The notes below the pieces were generated by a model. The model saw only the letters and a program-made list of their open reading frames with translations, ran no database searches and was not told where the DNA came from. Below, piece by piece: positions 23,201-35,422 of a stretch of DNA of 64,000 bases. Position 1 is the stretch's first letter. Each line of letters begins with the position of its first letter. Position numbers and translations under genes: made by a program. This DNA comes from Selaginella moellendorffii. Lineage: Eukaryota > Streptophyta > Lycopodiopsida > Selaginellales > Selaginellaceae. The DNA lies in NCBI RefSeq assembly GCF_000143415.4, contig NW_003314336.1, positions 800,354-864,353 on the forward strand, given 5' to 3'.

Positions 23201-26200
23201 TGTGTAGGTAGATGGTCTGCTTCACTCTGGCCTTGACGAGGACCTGACCAAAGTCGACGTGGGAGCAGCTGAGAGACAGCTCGGGCTTCTTGACGTTGCC
23301 AACCAGGAGGAAGTTGACCTCGATCCTCTTGTCCGGGATGCGGAGGGTCCAGAAGCTCTCGTGCAGCTCCAGCCTCATCGGGGTGTACTCGAATCCCATC
23401 TCAAACCTCTTGCCGCCTGGGATGAGGCCGCGCCGCATCATGCACCGGAAGGGACGGGGGAAGACGTCGTCGTCAGTGATGGGCTCCAGGTCGTAGGCCG
23501 TCCACCTGAGCGACTGGCTCTTCTTCTCCTCCCACACGAACTTGTAGGCCACATTGGTGGGGTTGACGGCGGTGAAGTACTTGACGTTGCGCATGTTGCA
23601 GCCCAGCGAGTCGAACTCGATGATGTGGATGCCAGCGTCCAAGGGCCCCAGCTCCCCGTCGGGCCCCGGGAAGTGGCCGTCCCTCCGGCTTGCATAGTCG
23701 CTCCGGGGCAGCTCAAAGTGGCACCACGGCCTCGTCACGCTGCCGCAAACGGGGAGCCGCAGCGGCTGCTCCAGCGTGGGGATGTGGCACGCCACCACGC
23801 GGCTGCACTCGTGCACCTCGAGCGGGCAGAACTTGAGCACAAAGTGGGCGTCCAGGCCAGGCCGCAGCACACCACACGCCGGCTCCACCGCGTACATGCT
23901 CTGCTCCTCTGCCTCCACCGAGCCGTCTGCCTTCTCCACGCGCCACGAGAAGGGCATGCTCGCCTTGCTCAGGCTCTTCACCACCAACGGGTACGTCCTC
24001 ACCTGGAACATCATCGTTGTCTTGAACTGGACCGCCTGGACGCTGCACTCGTATCGCGCATTGTCGGCCACCGCGTGGAGCTTGTACGCGACGAGCTTGG
24101 CGCTCCCCTTGACCACCTCCAAGGCTGGCTCCGCGGGGTTGATGTTGGAGTCGATGGTCAGCTCGGGGGCAGCGCCAGCATTGCCTCCCTTGCCGCCCTT
24201 GGCAGCTGCTGCGGGTGGCGGCGCCGCTTTGCCACCTTTTCCTTTGCCGCCTTCGGGAGGCGCGTCCTCGTTGGGAGGCGGCAGCATGGTGTCGTCCCAG
24301 TCGGGCGGAGGCTCCTCCTCCTCCCCGCCCTGTCCAGTGTAGACAATGTTGCACAGCTGCAGGTATATGTCCTTGTCCATGTACTCCACCGCCTCCGTGG
24401 GGCTGAATGTCGCAGTGATCTGCTTGGACGCACCCGCGTGGAGATGGCCCAGCGCCGGCCTGAAGCTCACAAACGCTGGTGCGTCAGACCAGCCAAAGCG
24501 CCAGTGCTTGAGTGGCGATGCGTTCTTGAGGGTGAAGATGACGTGGGTGCTGCCTCCAACCCCGCAGTCGTCGAAGCATATGGCGTCGTCCAGCGCCTTG
24601 GGCAATCCAAGGCACACCACTTCTTCGCTGTAGCCTTCACCCGTGATGGATATGGTGACGGCATCAAATGGGTTGTCATCCACCACCACCATGATGTCTT
24701 GCTTGTACTGCCGAGCGGCACGAGGCGTGAAGGTGACGCTGGCCGTCTCCACACAGCCGACGGGAAACGTGAGCTTCTTCCCAACAAGCAGCGGCACCGC
24801 TCCCTGCTCGGTCACCTGGCTCATGTGGAGCCACGACTCCAATCCGTCGCTGGCGTCCCCAGCCAACTCGAGCCTGGCCACGGCAGGCACCAGGCCGTTG
24901 TTGACAAGAACAATGGGCAGCGTATGTGACTTTCCAACCAGCAGCCGTGGAAAGTCGAGCCACGGGAATCCCAGCGGGGACACTGCCGAGGGCGACTCGG
25001 CGAACAAGTGAGGCAAGGTTCCCTCTCCCTGGATGTGGCATGTAAACTGTGGCGACTCCCGGCCTTTGACAAGCACCTCGAGCAGCCCCGTGTACTTTTG
25101 CAGCGCCAGAGGCTTGAAGGAGATTGTAACAAACTGGTACTCGAGGGGTGGAATGTCAGCCGTGAGGGGGGAGAGCTCCATGCACAGCAAGTTGTCGCCA
25201 CCTCCTTTGACGGGAAGCTTTTCTTTTCCACCTGACTTTGCCGCTGCTTCGCCCGGCCGACGGAGCACCAGTTCGACAGAGCATGGAACCCGCAGAGGGT
25301 TCTCGATACGAAGCCGTGCCGTCATGCACACGTCCCTTGCGCCCTTCTTGTGAGCTGCTACTACTGCTGGCTTGTCCTTGTTGCCACCTGCACTCGCGTC
25401 GAGCGCTGCCTTCTCATGGTTGATGATAACCGGCCCAAAGGAGAACATCTCATCCTTTCTGGAATACGTTCCAAAGCTTGGGATGGGAGCCAGGAGATCA
25501 ATCTCGTCCACCACATGGTACTCGTAGAATATGGTCCTCGGCTCCGTGCTGATGCCTGGAATGCAGGCTTCACCCGAGAGCTCGTACGCCACGCCTCCCG
25601 GATACAGGAAGGGATTCATGTCAGCAATCTCAATGTGGAACGTCTCTGACGTCAGGCAAGGCGTGTCCACCTTGAAGAAGACGGACAGCTCCATGTGGCT
25701 ACCAGGGAGGACTGTTCCAGAAGCAGGGACCACGGTGAAGCTGTTGAGTTCCAGGGGCTCACCCGATGCACCACCACCACCTCCTTTCTTATCCGTTTTC
25801 TTGCCTTTGTCTGCTGCGGCCGCCGCTTCAGGCGCAGGTGGCGCCAACGTGGAGACAAGCTTGTAAGCGAAATCAAACTTCCCCAGGTTGACAATCTTGA
25901 GAAGCCGAGGTGGCGGAGGGTTGCCGCATATCTGCGAACCAAAGTGAATGCCTTGCGCAGGAAGCAGCTGGAACTTGGAATGCACTGCGTGGACTGTTAC
26001 TACACTAGGAATTATCTGCTCCGTTTTGCCAGTCAAGCACTCGATAAGGTGCAGCTCCACGTCCCGGCTCCCTTTAAGTGCGACCTCTCTTTGCAGCGTC
26101 TTCTCCTTGTTGAAGTGCAGGTCAACCTGGAGAGCAAGACAGCGGCGTTACCGTTCGTGCGATTGCTACGTCTTTCCCGCACTTTACCTTTTGCTGCTTC

Positions 26201-29200
26201 TTGGGCTCTAAAGTACCCCCAGGCGGGGTTATTGTAAAGAGCTCCTGCGTGAGCGCCGTTTTGTGGACGAACTTGAAGTCGACCTTGTACTTGCCTTTGT
26301 TGTCCATGGTGAGCGATTTGAGAGAATCTTGGGCGACTCTAAGTGTGCCATAGTTGAAGCCACCGTCGGGAGGCATGTCTTCTGGTGGGCTAGGATATTT
26401 GATCGCAATGTCAATCTTGTATGCCTCAGCAGTGATACTCAATGGAAGCTCCTGGTTGAATTTGACGGCGTCTTTCGCCTCGAAAACCTGCACCACATAT
26501 CTTGGGTGTCATTTCACGATAGCGGGTGATGAAATCGGCCACCCTAACCTGGAGCTTCAACTTCTGGCTGAACACCTTCTCCTGGATCGCCTTGAACGTG
26601 ACCTCAACTGTCGCACTGCCCAAGGCACACAAGCTACCGGATGTCTCTGAGAACGCAAGCTCGGGGGGTTCATTTTCCAGCCCGACAACTTTCCAGAAAA
26701 GAAGCAACGCAGATATATTTCTGGAGATTACAACAGAAGTGTCAGCAGCGGGAAACATAAAATGGCTGCATGCCTTATGATGATGGATTTCTTCACTTCA
26801 CGGTCGAGCAAGAGGCGCTCAAACACCAGGTCCTTGCAGTCAACGTCTACCCGAGGGGTGTCTGCAAGGCAAATCACCTTGCATTCCAGAGGCTGAGGAT
26901 TATCCCTGATCCTGCACACCATTCTTCCTTCCAGTGGGCCAAGTTGTCCCTGCATGTCCGAGAAACTCAGGAAAAAAGAACAGCAGAAGCTCGTGTCATA
27001 CCTGAGGCGGGTAGCAGTAGATACTCAGCATCTGCTTGTCGTTGATTTTCAGATCCATTCCAAGGGGATTGAGCATAAAGAGTGGCTTGCCACCCTTGGC
27101 AGCCGGCTTCTTGCCTGCAGCACCACCAGCACCAGGTGCCTCGCTGCCTTCACCAACGTCAAAGTCGACATGCAGGTCGAAGAGGCCGATGTTACGAATC
27201 TCGAGCCTCTTGCAGTGCTCCGAGTCTGGCAGATTCGGAAAACCGTCGGCTGTTCTTCCGGTTGGAAGGGGACCGAAGTCTAGAATCCTGTCCGACACAA
27301 ACAACGCCTTCTGGAGCTTCTGCGTGGGCGTCACCTTTGTGTTGGGAAGTTTAACGTGTCGATAAAAGCAACCAATCTGTGGTTCAGCACACACTCCTTT
27401 GCACATAAGACGGGCTTGATGGTTACCGTTGAGGCCTTCAAACACAAACTTTTGCTCGAACTCCCCCACGGTCTGAGACCAGAAGCGCAACAGCAGCTCC
27501 ACGCGTTGCTGCGGTTTCACCACCCATCGCGTCCGCATCTCGTGCCCCTCTGGCAGCGCCTCCAGCGGAGTGAAATATTCGGTCTTCCTCTTGAGCATGA
27601 TTTGGTACTTCTCGCTCTGCAAGCCTGCTGCTTTCTCTGCTCCCCCTTTGATCTTCTTTCCTTGCGCCGTGGGATCCCCCGAGCTGTCCTCCTCTTCACC
27701 CACCATGCTGGTGAAAAAGGCGAACTTAAGGCTGCTGGGATCACTGATGAAACTTGATCGCCTGTGCGGTCGCTTCACCACTTGAAGCACCTCTGCAGGT
27801 GGAAGCGGTGCTACATTTTCCATGTCTGGAAGAAAATGGAGCTCCTCCTCATAAACAAGCCCCACGTTCTGAAGTGCATTGATAGCAACGCAAGCCACTC
27901 TATTAGTCCCTGCTCCTTCTTCATGACTTTCAGCCTTGGCTCCACCCAAAAGGTTTTGTACGTCTGTCTCCGATGCATAGTACTTATCAAGCTCTTCCTC
28001 ACTGGGAAATAGAGACACATATGGATAATACTTGACATGGTTCAGGACTTCCGATGCCAAGGTTGGGGTTTCTGGCTCGGACGCAGGTGGCGGTGGCGGC
28101 TCCCCAGCAGGTTCCGTTTCCTGACTTTCTTTTGCCGCTGTTTCCACGTAAACCTTCTTCTTGCACTGGTCACGGTCGGGAACAGTTTGGTAGTGCCTCG
28201 ATAGTTCACTTCTTTGAGCCTTCAAAGTTATTGCGTATACTGTAGCCTCGCCCTTCCAGAACGTCTTGGGAAAGATAGGAGGCCCCGTAGGTTCTTCCTC
28301 TGCCTTCTTACCTTTGGGAGGTGCAGGAGCCTTCTTCTTTTCACCGCCACCTTTTTTCTTCCCGTCGTCTTGAGGATTCTCTGGATCATATGGTTCCAGT
28401 CCGGCAGCATAGAGGATGCATTTGGCGAGCGAGACAGTCGTCGCGTAGTGGGAGTTGAGTCCATCAAACACAGCTCCGTAGATGCACTCGGAGCTCTCAA
28501 GTTTCCTCCTCAGTGTTGCTATCAGATCCTTTTCGAAGTCGTTGATTTCCACAGATGCAGTAGAACTCCCGGACGCCTGGGTGCCACTGCTTCCGTCTGC
28601 CGTGGAGGACATCCGGTTTGTGCAAGTTAAAGCGACCATGTCATCCATAGCCACGACTGGGCAACTGAATCTCCGACTCAGCTGCTTTGCCTGTGTCGAC
28701 TTGCCAACCGCTGGAGGTCCAAGTAGCATAATCAGGAGTTTCTTGGCATGGGAAACCAAAGGCTTTTCAGAGACATCTGGAGCAGAACCAGATGGACTTT
28801 TGCCTGCCTTTCCTGCTGCCTCAAGCGGAGATGGTTGTGTTGGAGGTTGTTGCAAGGCCTCTTGCTTTGCAGAGCCTCCAGGTTTGAGATGGGACCAGAA
28901 AGGTTGACCAGCACTGCGGCGCTCAAGGAACAGTTGATCATGCTCGTTGTAGCCTTCCACCGTCTTGAGAATTTCTTCCTCTTTCACATAGTCTGGATCA
29001 AACGCAAGTGAGTAAAGCTCCACTGGCTCTTCAGCGTTGTTGTAGATCACGTATTTGATCTCAGCGGCTTCAGGAGCGTTCGGAAGTATTGGTCCGAGCT
29101 GAATAATCGATGGCTCGAGTGTAAATATTGGCACGTAGCTGTGACCTCTGCACGCGAATTTAAGCTCGACTGGGTTGTGCAGCAGATCAATAAAAAAAAC

Positions 29201-32200
29201 GGCAAAGTACGCCTTCTTCTTTTGCGTGGGAATAAACTGGACCTGGCCAGACATAGAAAAGCTAAGATTTTTGTTTAACAGGAAGAAACCTTGTACACAA
29301 ACCTTTAGATCGACATATTTGTGGGCCTCAATCACTCCCGTCTCCGGTTCACAGGTGAAAGCGGTAGAGTCGTGAATATCACAGCTGCCTAGATCCGGTT
29401 TAGCTGCAGTCCAGATGCAAGGCACTTCGCCTCTACTGAAAAGCCGGAGATACAAAATCTGTAGCAGTCACAAGTTCGTCAGCTTAGAAGATAAGTGATC
29501 CGTGCTTACTTTACACTGGCCAAACTGAACCGCGCCGAAGTCAAGGTGTTCATGGGATACCTCCAGAACAGGTTTGCTTACATGCGCCGTGAATGCCAAC
29601 ACCAGTTGAGGGCCCTGCACGTTTGACAAGAGCAAATAATCTGCATGACACTCTCGGTGAACCAGGATGGCTTACCTCTTTAATGAAAAGTGGCACGGAG
29701 CACTCAAGTGGGCCAGCTGGAAATCTAGGCAAGTCCGTTCGCATTTTGAAGACCAAATCCATTGAACTCTTTGGAGAGTCCGGGGGTAGCGTTATCAGGC
29801 GATCGGGATCCAACGTGATGCCTTTGGCTTTGACACTTGCCATGTTTATTTTGAACGTCACTGGCAAAGGCCCGTCATTTGTAGCCTTCACAGTCTTCTG
29901 CGTTGTTTCACCAAGTGTCACGTTCTCGAAGTCGCAAATGTGCGTGTTCAAGACAAACTTATGGATATCCAGAGTCTCTTTGTTTTCATGAATGAGGTGT
30001 TCCTTGAAAAGAAGACGGTCAATCTCAGAATCCACTTGGTCGATTGAAGGTGCACGTAAAACCTCCGATCCAAAAGACAGCACCTCGTTTCCTGTCTGTA
30101 ACGGAAAGGAGGAAAATAAAAAACAAAGCAACAACTTAATTGTTTAAAACTTACTGTTTCCAGCACCCATTCGTCTCCTACAGTTCCCGTAGTAGTCGGA
30201 GCTGTACCGACTTCCCTCACGACTGACACTTGCTCGCCTCCAGGATGTTGAGCTTCCACTAGAGGTGGTCCTTGGTGGTCATTTATAGCGGTTGTAGACA
30301 TTCTGACCGAATTGGAACGGGCAGAAACTACTGGAGTAGTCTTCATGGCCATATACGCATTATGAAACGCTTCCGCTGCTAAGCTCAAATATTTGTGGCT
30401 TCTAACCCGTGTTGTATCCAGAAGGATATGAGGAAAGGCGCCAGAGCCTAGAATAGAGATAGTAGTGGGTACGAAATGTGCAACCTGTCAAGCATGTTTA
30501 GCTGCATGAAGCTCAGCAAAAAGATACAGACCTGAATGGTGAAACTGTCCATAAACTTTTCAGGAAGCCCAGGATAAACAGATGCAGCAAACTTCTGCTC
30601 TGTACCTGGTCCCAACAGGCCAGTCATGGGAGTCACTTCTCTTAGAACATCCCCTTTCAAAACACCCAAATCGATCTCAAACTTAAATGGTACCTTCCCT
30701 GGATTTGATAACGTAAACTCCTTGGTTGAGGCCTTATTGAAAGGCTGGACATTATAATCTAGAGCCACGCGACTGAGAGCATGCGCGATGGTTCCTGACT
30801 CGGCGCTTAATGCGACAATGTAGTCCGGGCCGCCTTTCACCTGGACTCAACTCACGTCAGTAAAACGTTGCAGCCCATGGAAAAATACCTCGCATATAGC
30901 CGACACTTGACATTGATATCCACAATGCCCATAGTAAGACACCTCCACTGTTTCTTGCTCCCCTGGTTCAAGGTACCCTCTCACAGGAAGAATATCAAAA
31001 ATGTAATTTGTAGGAATTTTGAGGCCCCCGCTATCCTGGAGTATATTTTGAGAGACATGAATACCGTCACCATACCCGTCATCAAGCATCCAGCTGTACC
31101 ACACGTCAAGGGCGCTCGAGTTTTTGAGCTCAATGTGCATCCTCTTGTATGTTAACTCCAAGATGCACCTAGCGGACAGCACATGTTTAATCGAACAGTG
31201 GAAGAGCAATAATGCTTACCCGAAATCCAGACTGCTCTGGTTCACAGAGAGGTTGGGATAGTTGATATGTGCTATCAAATCGATACCGTTCCTTTCCAAG
31301 GTACCCGTGTAGAGGATATCCAATTTACCATAAAGCACAGTGCTGTGCCTTTCTGCAATGTCTTGCTTCTCAAGTGAGACCACAACACTGCCGGAGCCAC
31401 CCGCTCGTAGAGTCCATTCCGCCTGGTTGATTGAAAAAGGAGGCTTCACTGCTAGGGAGAACGTAAGAGGCAACTTGGAAACGTTCTCACAAGTCAAGGT
31501 CCTGCTGAGCTCGTGAGGACCGTCCTTTCCCCAACCATTGTTCTGAACAAACTTCAGCGTAGTTTCAGAAAATACGAGTGTCAATGCGGCCATGTCCGCA
31601 TCCACCGAAATCTTGAGGTAGTACATGTCTTTTGCGCTGGTGACTTTGCACGTAAAATCCTCTTGGATATGGCCTGGATTTGTGGTGTATCCTGAGACAG
31701 TGAGCGAGAACGGCGAGTATTGCTTGATGACTGTCTTGTCGGGTGTGATAGTAAAGACGGGTACAGGTTCTGGGACGACCAGAGCGGTCTTTTTGTTGCC
31801 CGATTTTTTCTGGTCAGCTGCCTCCATTGCCAAGGATTTGTTGATAGCCCTTTGCTTCCTGGTGGTGTCGTTATCCCAAGCCAGCGTCTGTGGCTTTCTG
31901 CCCATGTTTTGTACCTCAATGGTGTAGGAGAAATGCCGTAGCGTGAATTGATCACCAAAGTGAACAAAACCTTCTTGAAACTCTTTGCAAACTAAAGTCG
32001 AGCCAACTCCTACAGCCGACAGCGGAATGAACAACTCGCCACCTTCGAAAAGTATTGTCACCTTGTCATTGAATTTGCCTGCATCATCCATATAGGCCCG
32101 GACCTGTTATAGGGGATTAAGTAGTAGAAAAGTCATATGCAACAAGTTACCTTCAACTCCACAGCTTCAAAAGGGTCCAGAGGCACGTCGCTGAGATTCA

Positions 32201-35200
32201 AGTGGTACATGGAATCCTTTTTCCCAAGAGAAATCTTGAGCGGTGCACGAATACAACACGCATTTCTTAAGACGACACTGAGATGATGATCTCTGAGAAC
32301 CTGAACTTTCCCAAAATCAAGAGCAGGTACCCACTCGGTATCTGCCTCTTCTGTCTGCTGCCGTGCTGAATGGAGCTTTTTGCTAATTGGTTTTTCAATC
32401 TTAATTATGGGCCCAACCGAGGTTGCCAGGACTTTGATTAGATAATGAGTATACTCTTTCCCGGATATGCTGACGATTGCAGAAAGACTAACGTCACCAA
32501 GAGCCACAGTTGATAGTGTAAACTCCAGCGGTAAGCTCGAGCCAGCCTCTATAAAACCACTCTCAGCTTTCAGCCGCAAGATAGCAAGATTCTCCGTTTC
32601 CTTTTCTTGTGCTTGGATTTCATATCTCGCGGGCACCAGGGAATCGTTTATCAAGCTCAATGTTTTGGTGTAGCCATAACGCAGAAAGCACGTTCCATAA
32701 TCCAAGCAATCGCATGATATAGTGACCTGCGGCGAGCTTGTCAAAACATGACAAGACGCAGACTTCTCACCGTTGGAACTAAACATCTTGCTTGCACAGG
32801 AATCGTTGCAAAATCTTTGCCAACTTTGGGTATATCTAGGCTTATCACTGTGGCATATCTTCTCTCCTCCCATGGAACCAATTCAATAGAAACGATTTTC
32901 TTTTCCTGCACGGAGAAAAGAACAGTATCAACAGAAGAAAGTAAATTAAAATGCACACCTCAGGCCCCAGTATAAAATAACATGGCGTCACTGTGAACTC
33001 TTGTGACCCACTCTCAGGTTGTAGAACCCGGAACTGGAAAGGTAAAGAAACCGGACTGCTGTTGGTCACAGTAACGTACCTTACGGACAGCAAACCGTAC
33101 GAAAGAGGACCGAAGTCTAGTTCAGTCGTGTCGACAGAAAATGAGGGCCGAATAATACTTCCTCTGAATGCCAGTGACAGCGTGTGGATTGAGTCTGTAA
33201 CCTCCCACAAAAACTTTTCGCTGAAAGTTCCCATGAGGCTGCCACAAACTTTGACTGTGATTGCCAAAAAGTCATTAGGCTCAACGGTCCCGGTATCGGG
33301 CTCAAAGGTAAAGGTTATCATAGGAGATGACAGTGCCTCCATCAGCCTAAAGTGAGCCTGCACGTGATTTTATCAGCTTTAATTCGCGTTACAAAGACAG
33401 AAATCTTACATCCAGCTCCCCAAGGTTCTCAAGAGCAACACTGAACTTGTTGACGGAATATAAACAGAGCTCTCCCAGATCAAGCTCACAGGGCGAAAAC
33501 TGTGCGAGCGGACCCACGCCTAGCCCTTGTAGCTGCAGCGGTACTGCATCTGATTTTCCTGAGATAAGGCAATACGTTGTGCTCAAGTACCTGCACGATC
33601 GGCATGAGTAAAATAAAGCAATTGCAGATTAGCTGCAATTCACCGTAGAGGTTTCGGAGGACAAAAGGTCACCGTGATCTCTACAAGCGTCCCAGGCCAT
33701 ACTTCGCCTTTGGCTGGTGTTATGGTAAACGCCTGCCTTGAAACAGGAACGCAGTAAGAATTAGTGCAAAGACATAAGCGTAAAGGTACCTTATCTATAC
33801 TGGACGACAGAAGCTCATCCTCCTCCGACGTGACAAGTGCATCTGGTGGCGGTAGATCCCTTGCATAGTCTCCAACCTGCTGAACGTATTCGTCCAGTTC
33901 TTCTTTAGAAGCAAACCTACGAGAAGGGTATTATAGATGACCGCAGCTCTCGAAGCCCCTCTTTATCACCTTTATAAATGTTGTTTTCAAACAATGGACG
34001 TACTTGGGCCACAAGAAATAAGCGAGAGAAGAGGAGTTGTTGAAAACTTGAAAAGTGACATGCGAAGTTCGCCTGATATACGTCGTAGATGCTGCGATCA
34101 CACCTGTGGAGAGGCCAACGTTTAACTGCCCAAAACACAGCACGGTAAGTCGCGGGGGCTACTAGAAAATTGAACAGAACAGACCTCCGTGCCAGCTCCA
34201 ATTAGCCGCGAGACAAGCTGGTCGCCATTCTCCTTGAAGGTAATTTCTAGCTCTCCTTCATAAGTGCATACTCGCCGAGGGAAAAAATAGACGCAGCACT
34301 GAAAGAATTCTCCCGGATCAAGGTTATGTGTGGGTGGTGAGACCCTGAAAAACTCGCTTGTCCTGAGTCGGAAAACAGCCTTCTTCTTTCCCACATTATG
34401 TATCATAACGTTCTACACTCAAAAACGATTCCTTGTGAGCATCTACGCGTGAAAGTGGGAGCAAACCTTTTTATAGGAACATTTTGCAGGTGTGGGAGGA
34501 AAAATGATCTCATCTGGAACGTCCACCATGGCTGCGAACACAAACAAAATAGAGGCAAGAACAGTTGATTGAATGCCTTACGTTTCAAGCCGACGCATCT
34601 GACAGGAATCACAAACTTCTCTCTATCAGTCACGGCCAGAAGCTCCGACATGTAGTCCCCGTCACTTTCCGGGACGAAAGCTATTGTGTAGGAGACCTGT
34701 AGGAACAACGAAATGAAAGATGCAGGAGGAAGAGAAGAGTTTGTGGTATACCTCCATCCCGCACGCCACTTTGCTGGAGCCAATCTCCGAGTAGACAGCC
34801 TGATCCCCACTTTGCAGCAACTCTACTGTCAGGAGGGGATCCTCGGACAACAACTGGACTCTTCGCACCACCTGATTAAGAAAACAGTAAGAAGAAGAGA
34901 AAGCGGGGTGTAAGTACCTTATCATTGTTACGCAGCTGAAGAACAGTGGCATATTTCTTGAAGGCATGGTAACCAGTAAAAACCACCTCCGGTGGGAAGG
35001 GCTGGAACAGTGGCTCGTCTTCCGGTACCGAGGAGACGATCTAGCAAGAGTTTCCAGACTGAAGAAAAAGGATTCGCCCGCTGGTGCTTACTTGGTGGCG
35101 CTGCTCGGCAAAGTTGTGCTTGTTGACAATGCAGGGCTTTGGACGGATAACTCCATCTCGCTGAGCAAGAGGCGGATCCAGCGCTTCTCGAATGTGTTGG

Positions 35201-35369
35201 CTGGGGCGCTTCTGGAGAGAGGAGCGTAAGTTACAAGTTACAGGTGCGCGGGGAAAAATACCTTGACGCTGGGAGGCGGCGGCTGATCCCCATAAGCCTT
35301 GTATTTGATGGTGAAATGCGAGGTGCGCGCTCCTGCAATGCCACTGGTGCTCTCGTTGTTGTTCTTCAT
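20211..35369 (-). CDS. HYDIN: HYDIN, axonemal central-pair protein
   Basis: Giant gene of roughly twenty or more exons encoding about 4,500 residues. The first exon begins MKNNNESTSGIAGARTSHF. Next come KRPSQHIREALDPPLAQRDG and EDEPLFQPFPPEVVFTGYHA, then LRNNDK and AVTDREKFVIPVRCVG, all landmarks of the HYDIN N-terminus. The rest is a long series of ASH/MSP-type immunoglobulin-like repeats. Near 28.69-28.74 kb lies the adenylate-kinase-like P-loop LLGPPAVGKSTQAKQLSRRF, the domain embedded in other HYDINs, flanked by Lys/Pro-rich linkers. The last exon starts at 26126 after a 70-bp-class intron and runs uninterrupted to the stop at 20211 (about 1,970 codons). HYDIN forms part of the C2 projection of the central apparatus and is needed for flagellar beating. 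All exons examined keep frame, so the gene looks intact. Some internal exon borders are not individually proven. Confidence 0.9.
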
Positions 35370-35422
35370 CTTTGCGGGGGCTAGCTAGGGCAAAATGTCC
35401 AAGCCCTAGAAAGTGAGAAGGC
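35370..35422. promoter_or_regulatory. 53-bp bidirectional intergenic region HYDIN/ELP4
   Basis: Only 53 bp separate the start codons of HYDIN (minus) and ELP4 (plus). The segment contains CTAGGGC and AGCCCTAG, which resemble telo-boxes. It is too short for two separate promoters plus leaders, so the transcripts must share promoter DNA or overlap at their 5' ends. Confidence 0.6.

Noticed and set aside
23259-24929. 556-codon open frame on the plus strand
   Set aside because: It lies wholly antisense to the HYDIN last exon, has His/Arg/Gln/Val-rich shadow composition typical of GC-rich antisense frames, and shows no domain. Other long plus-strand frames at 20.2-26.2 kb are rejected for the same reason.
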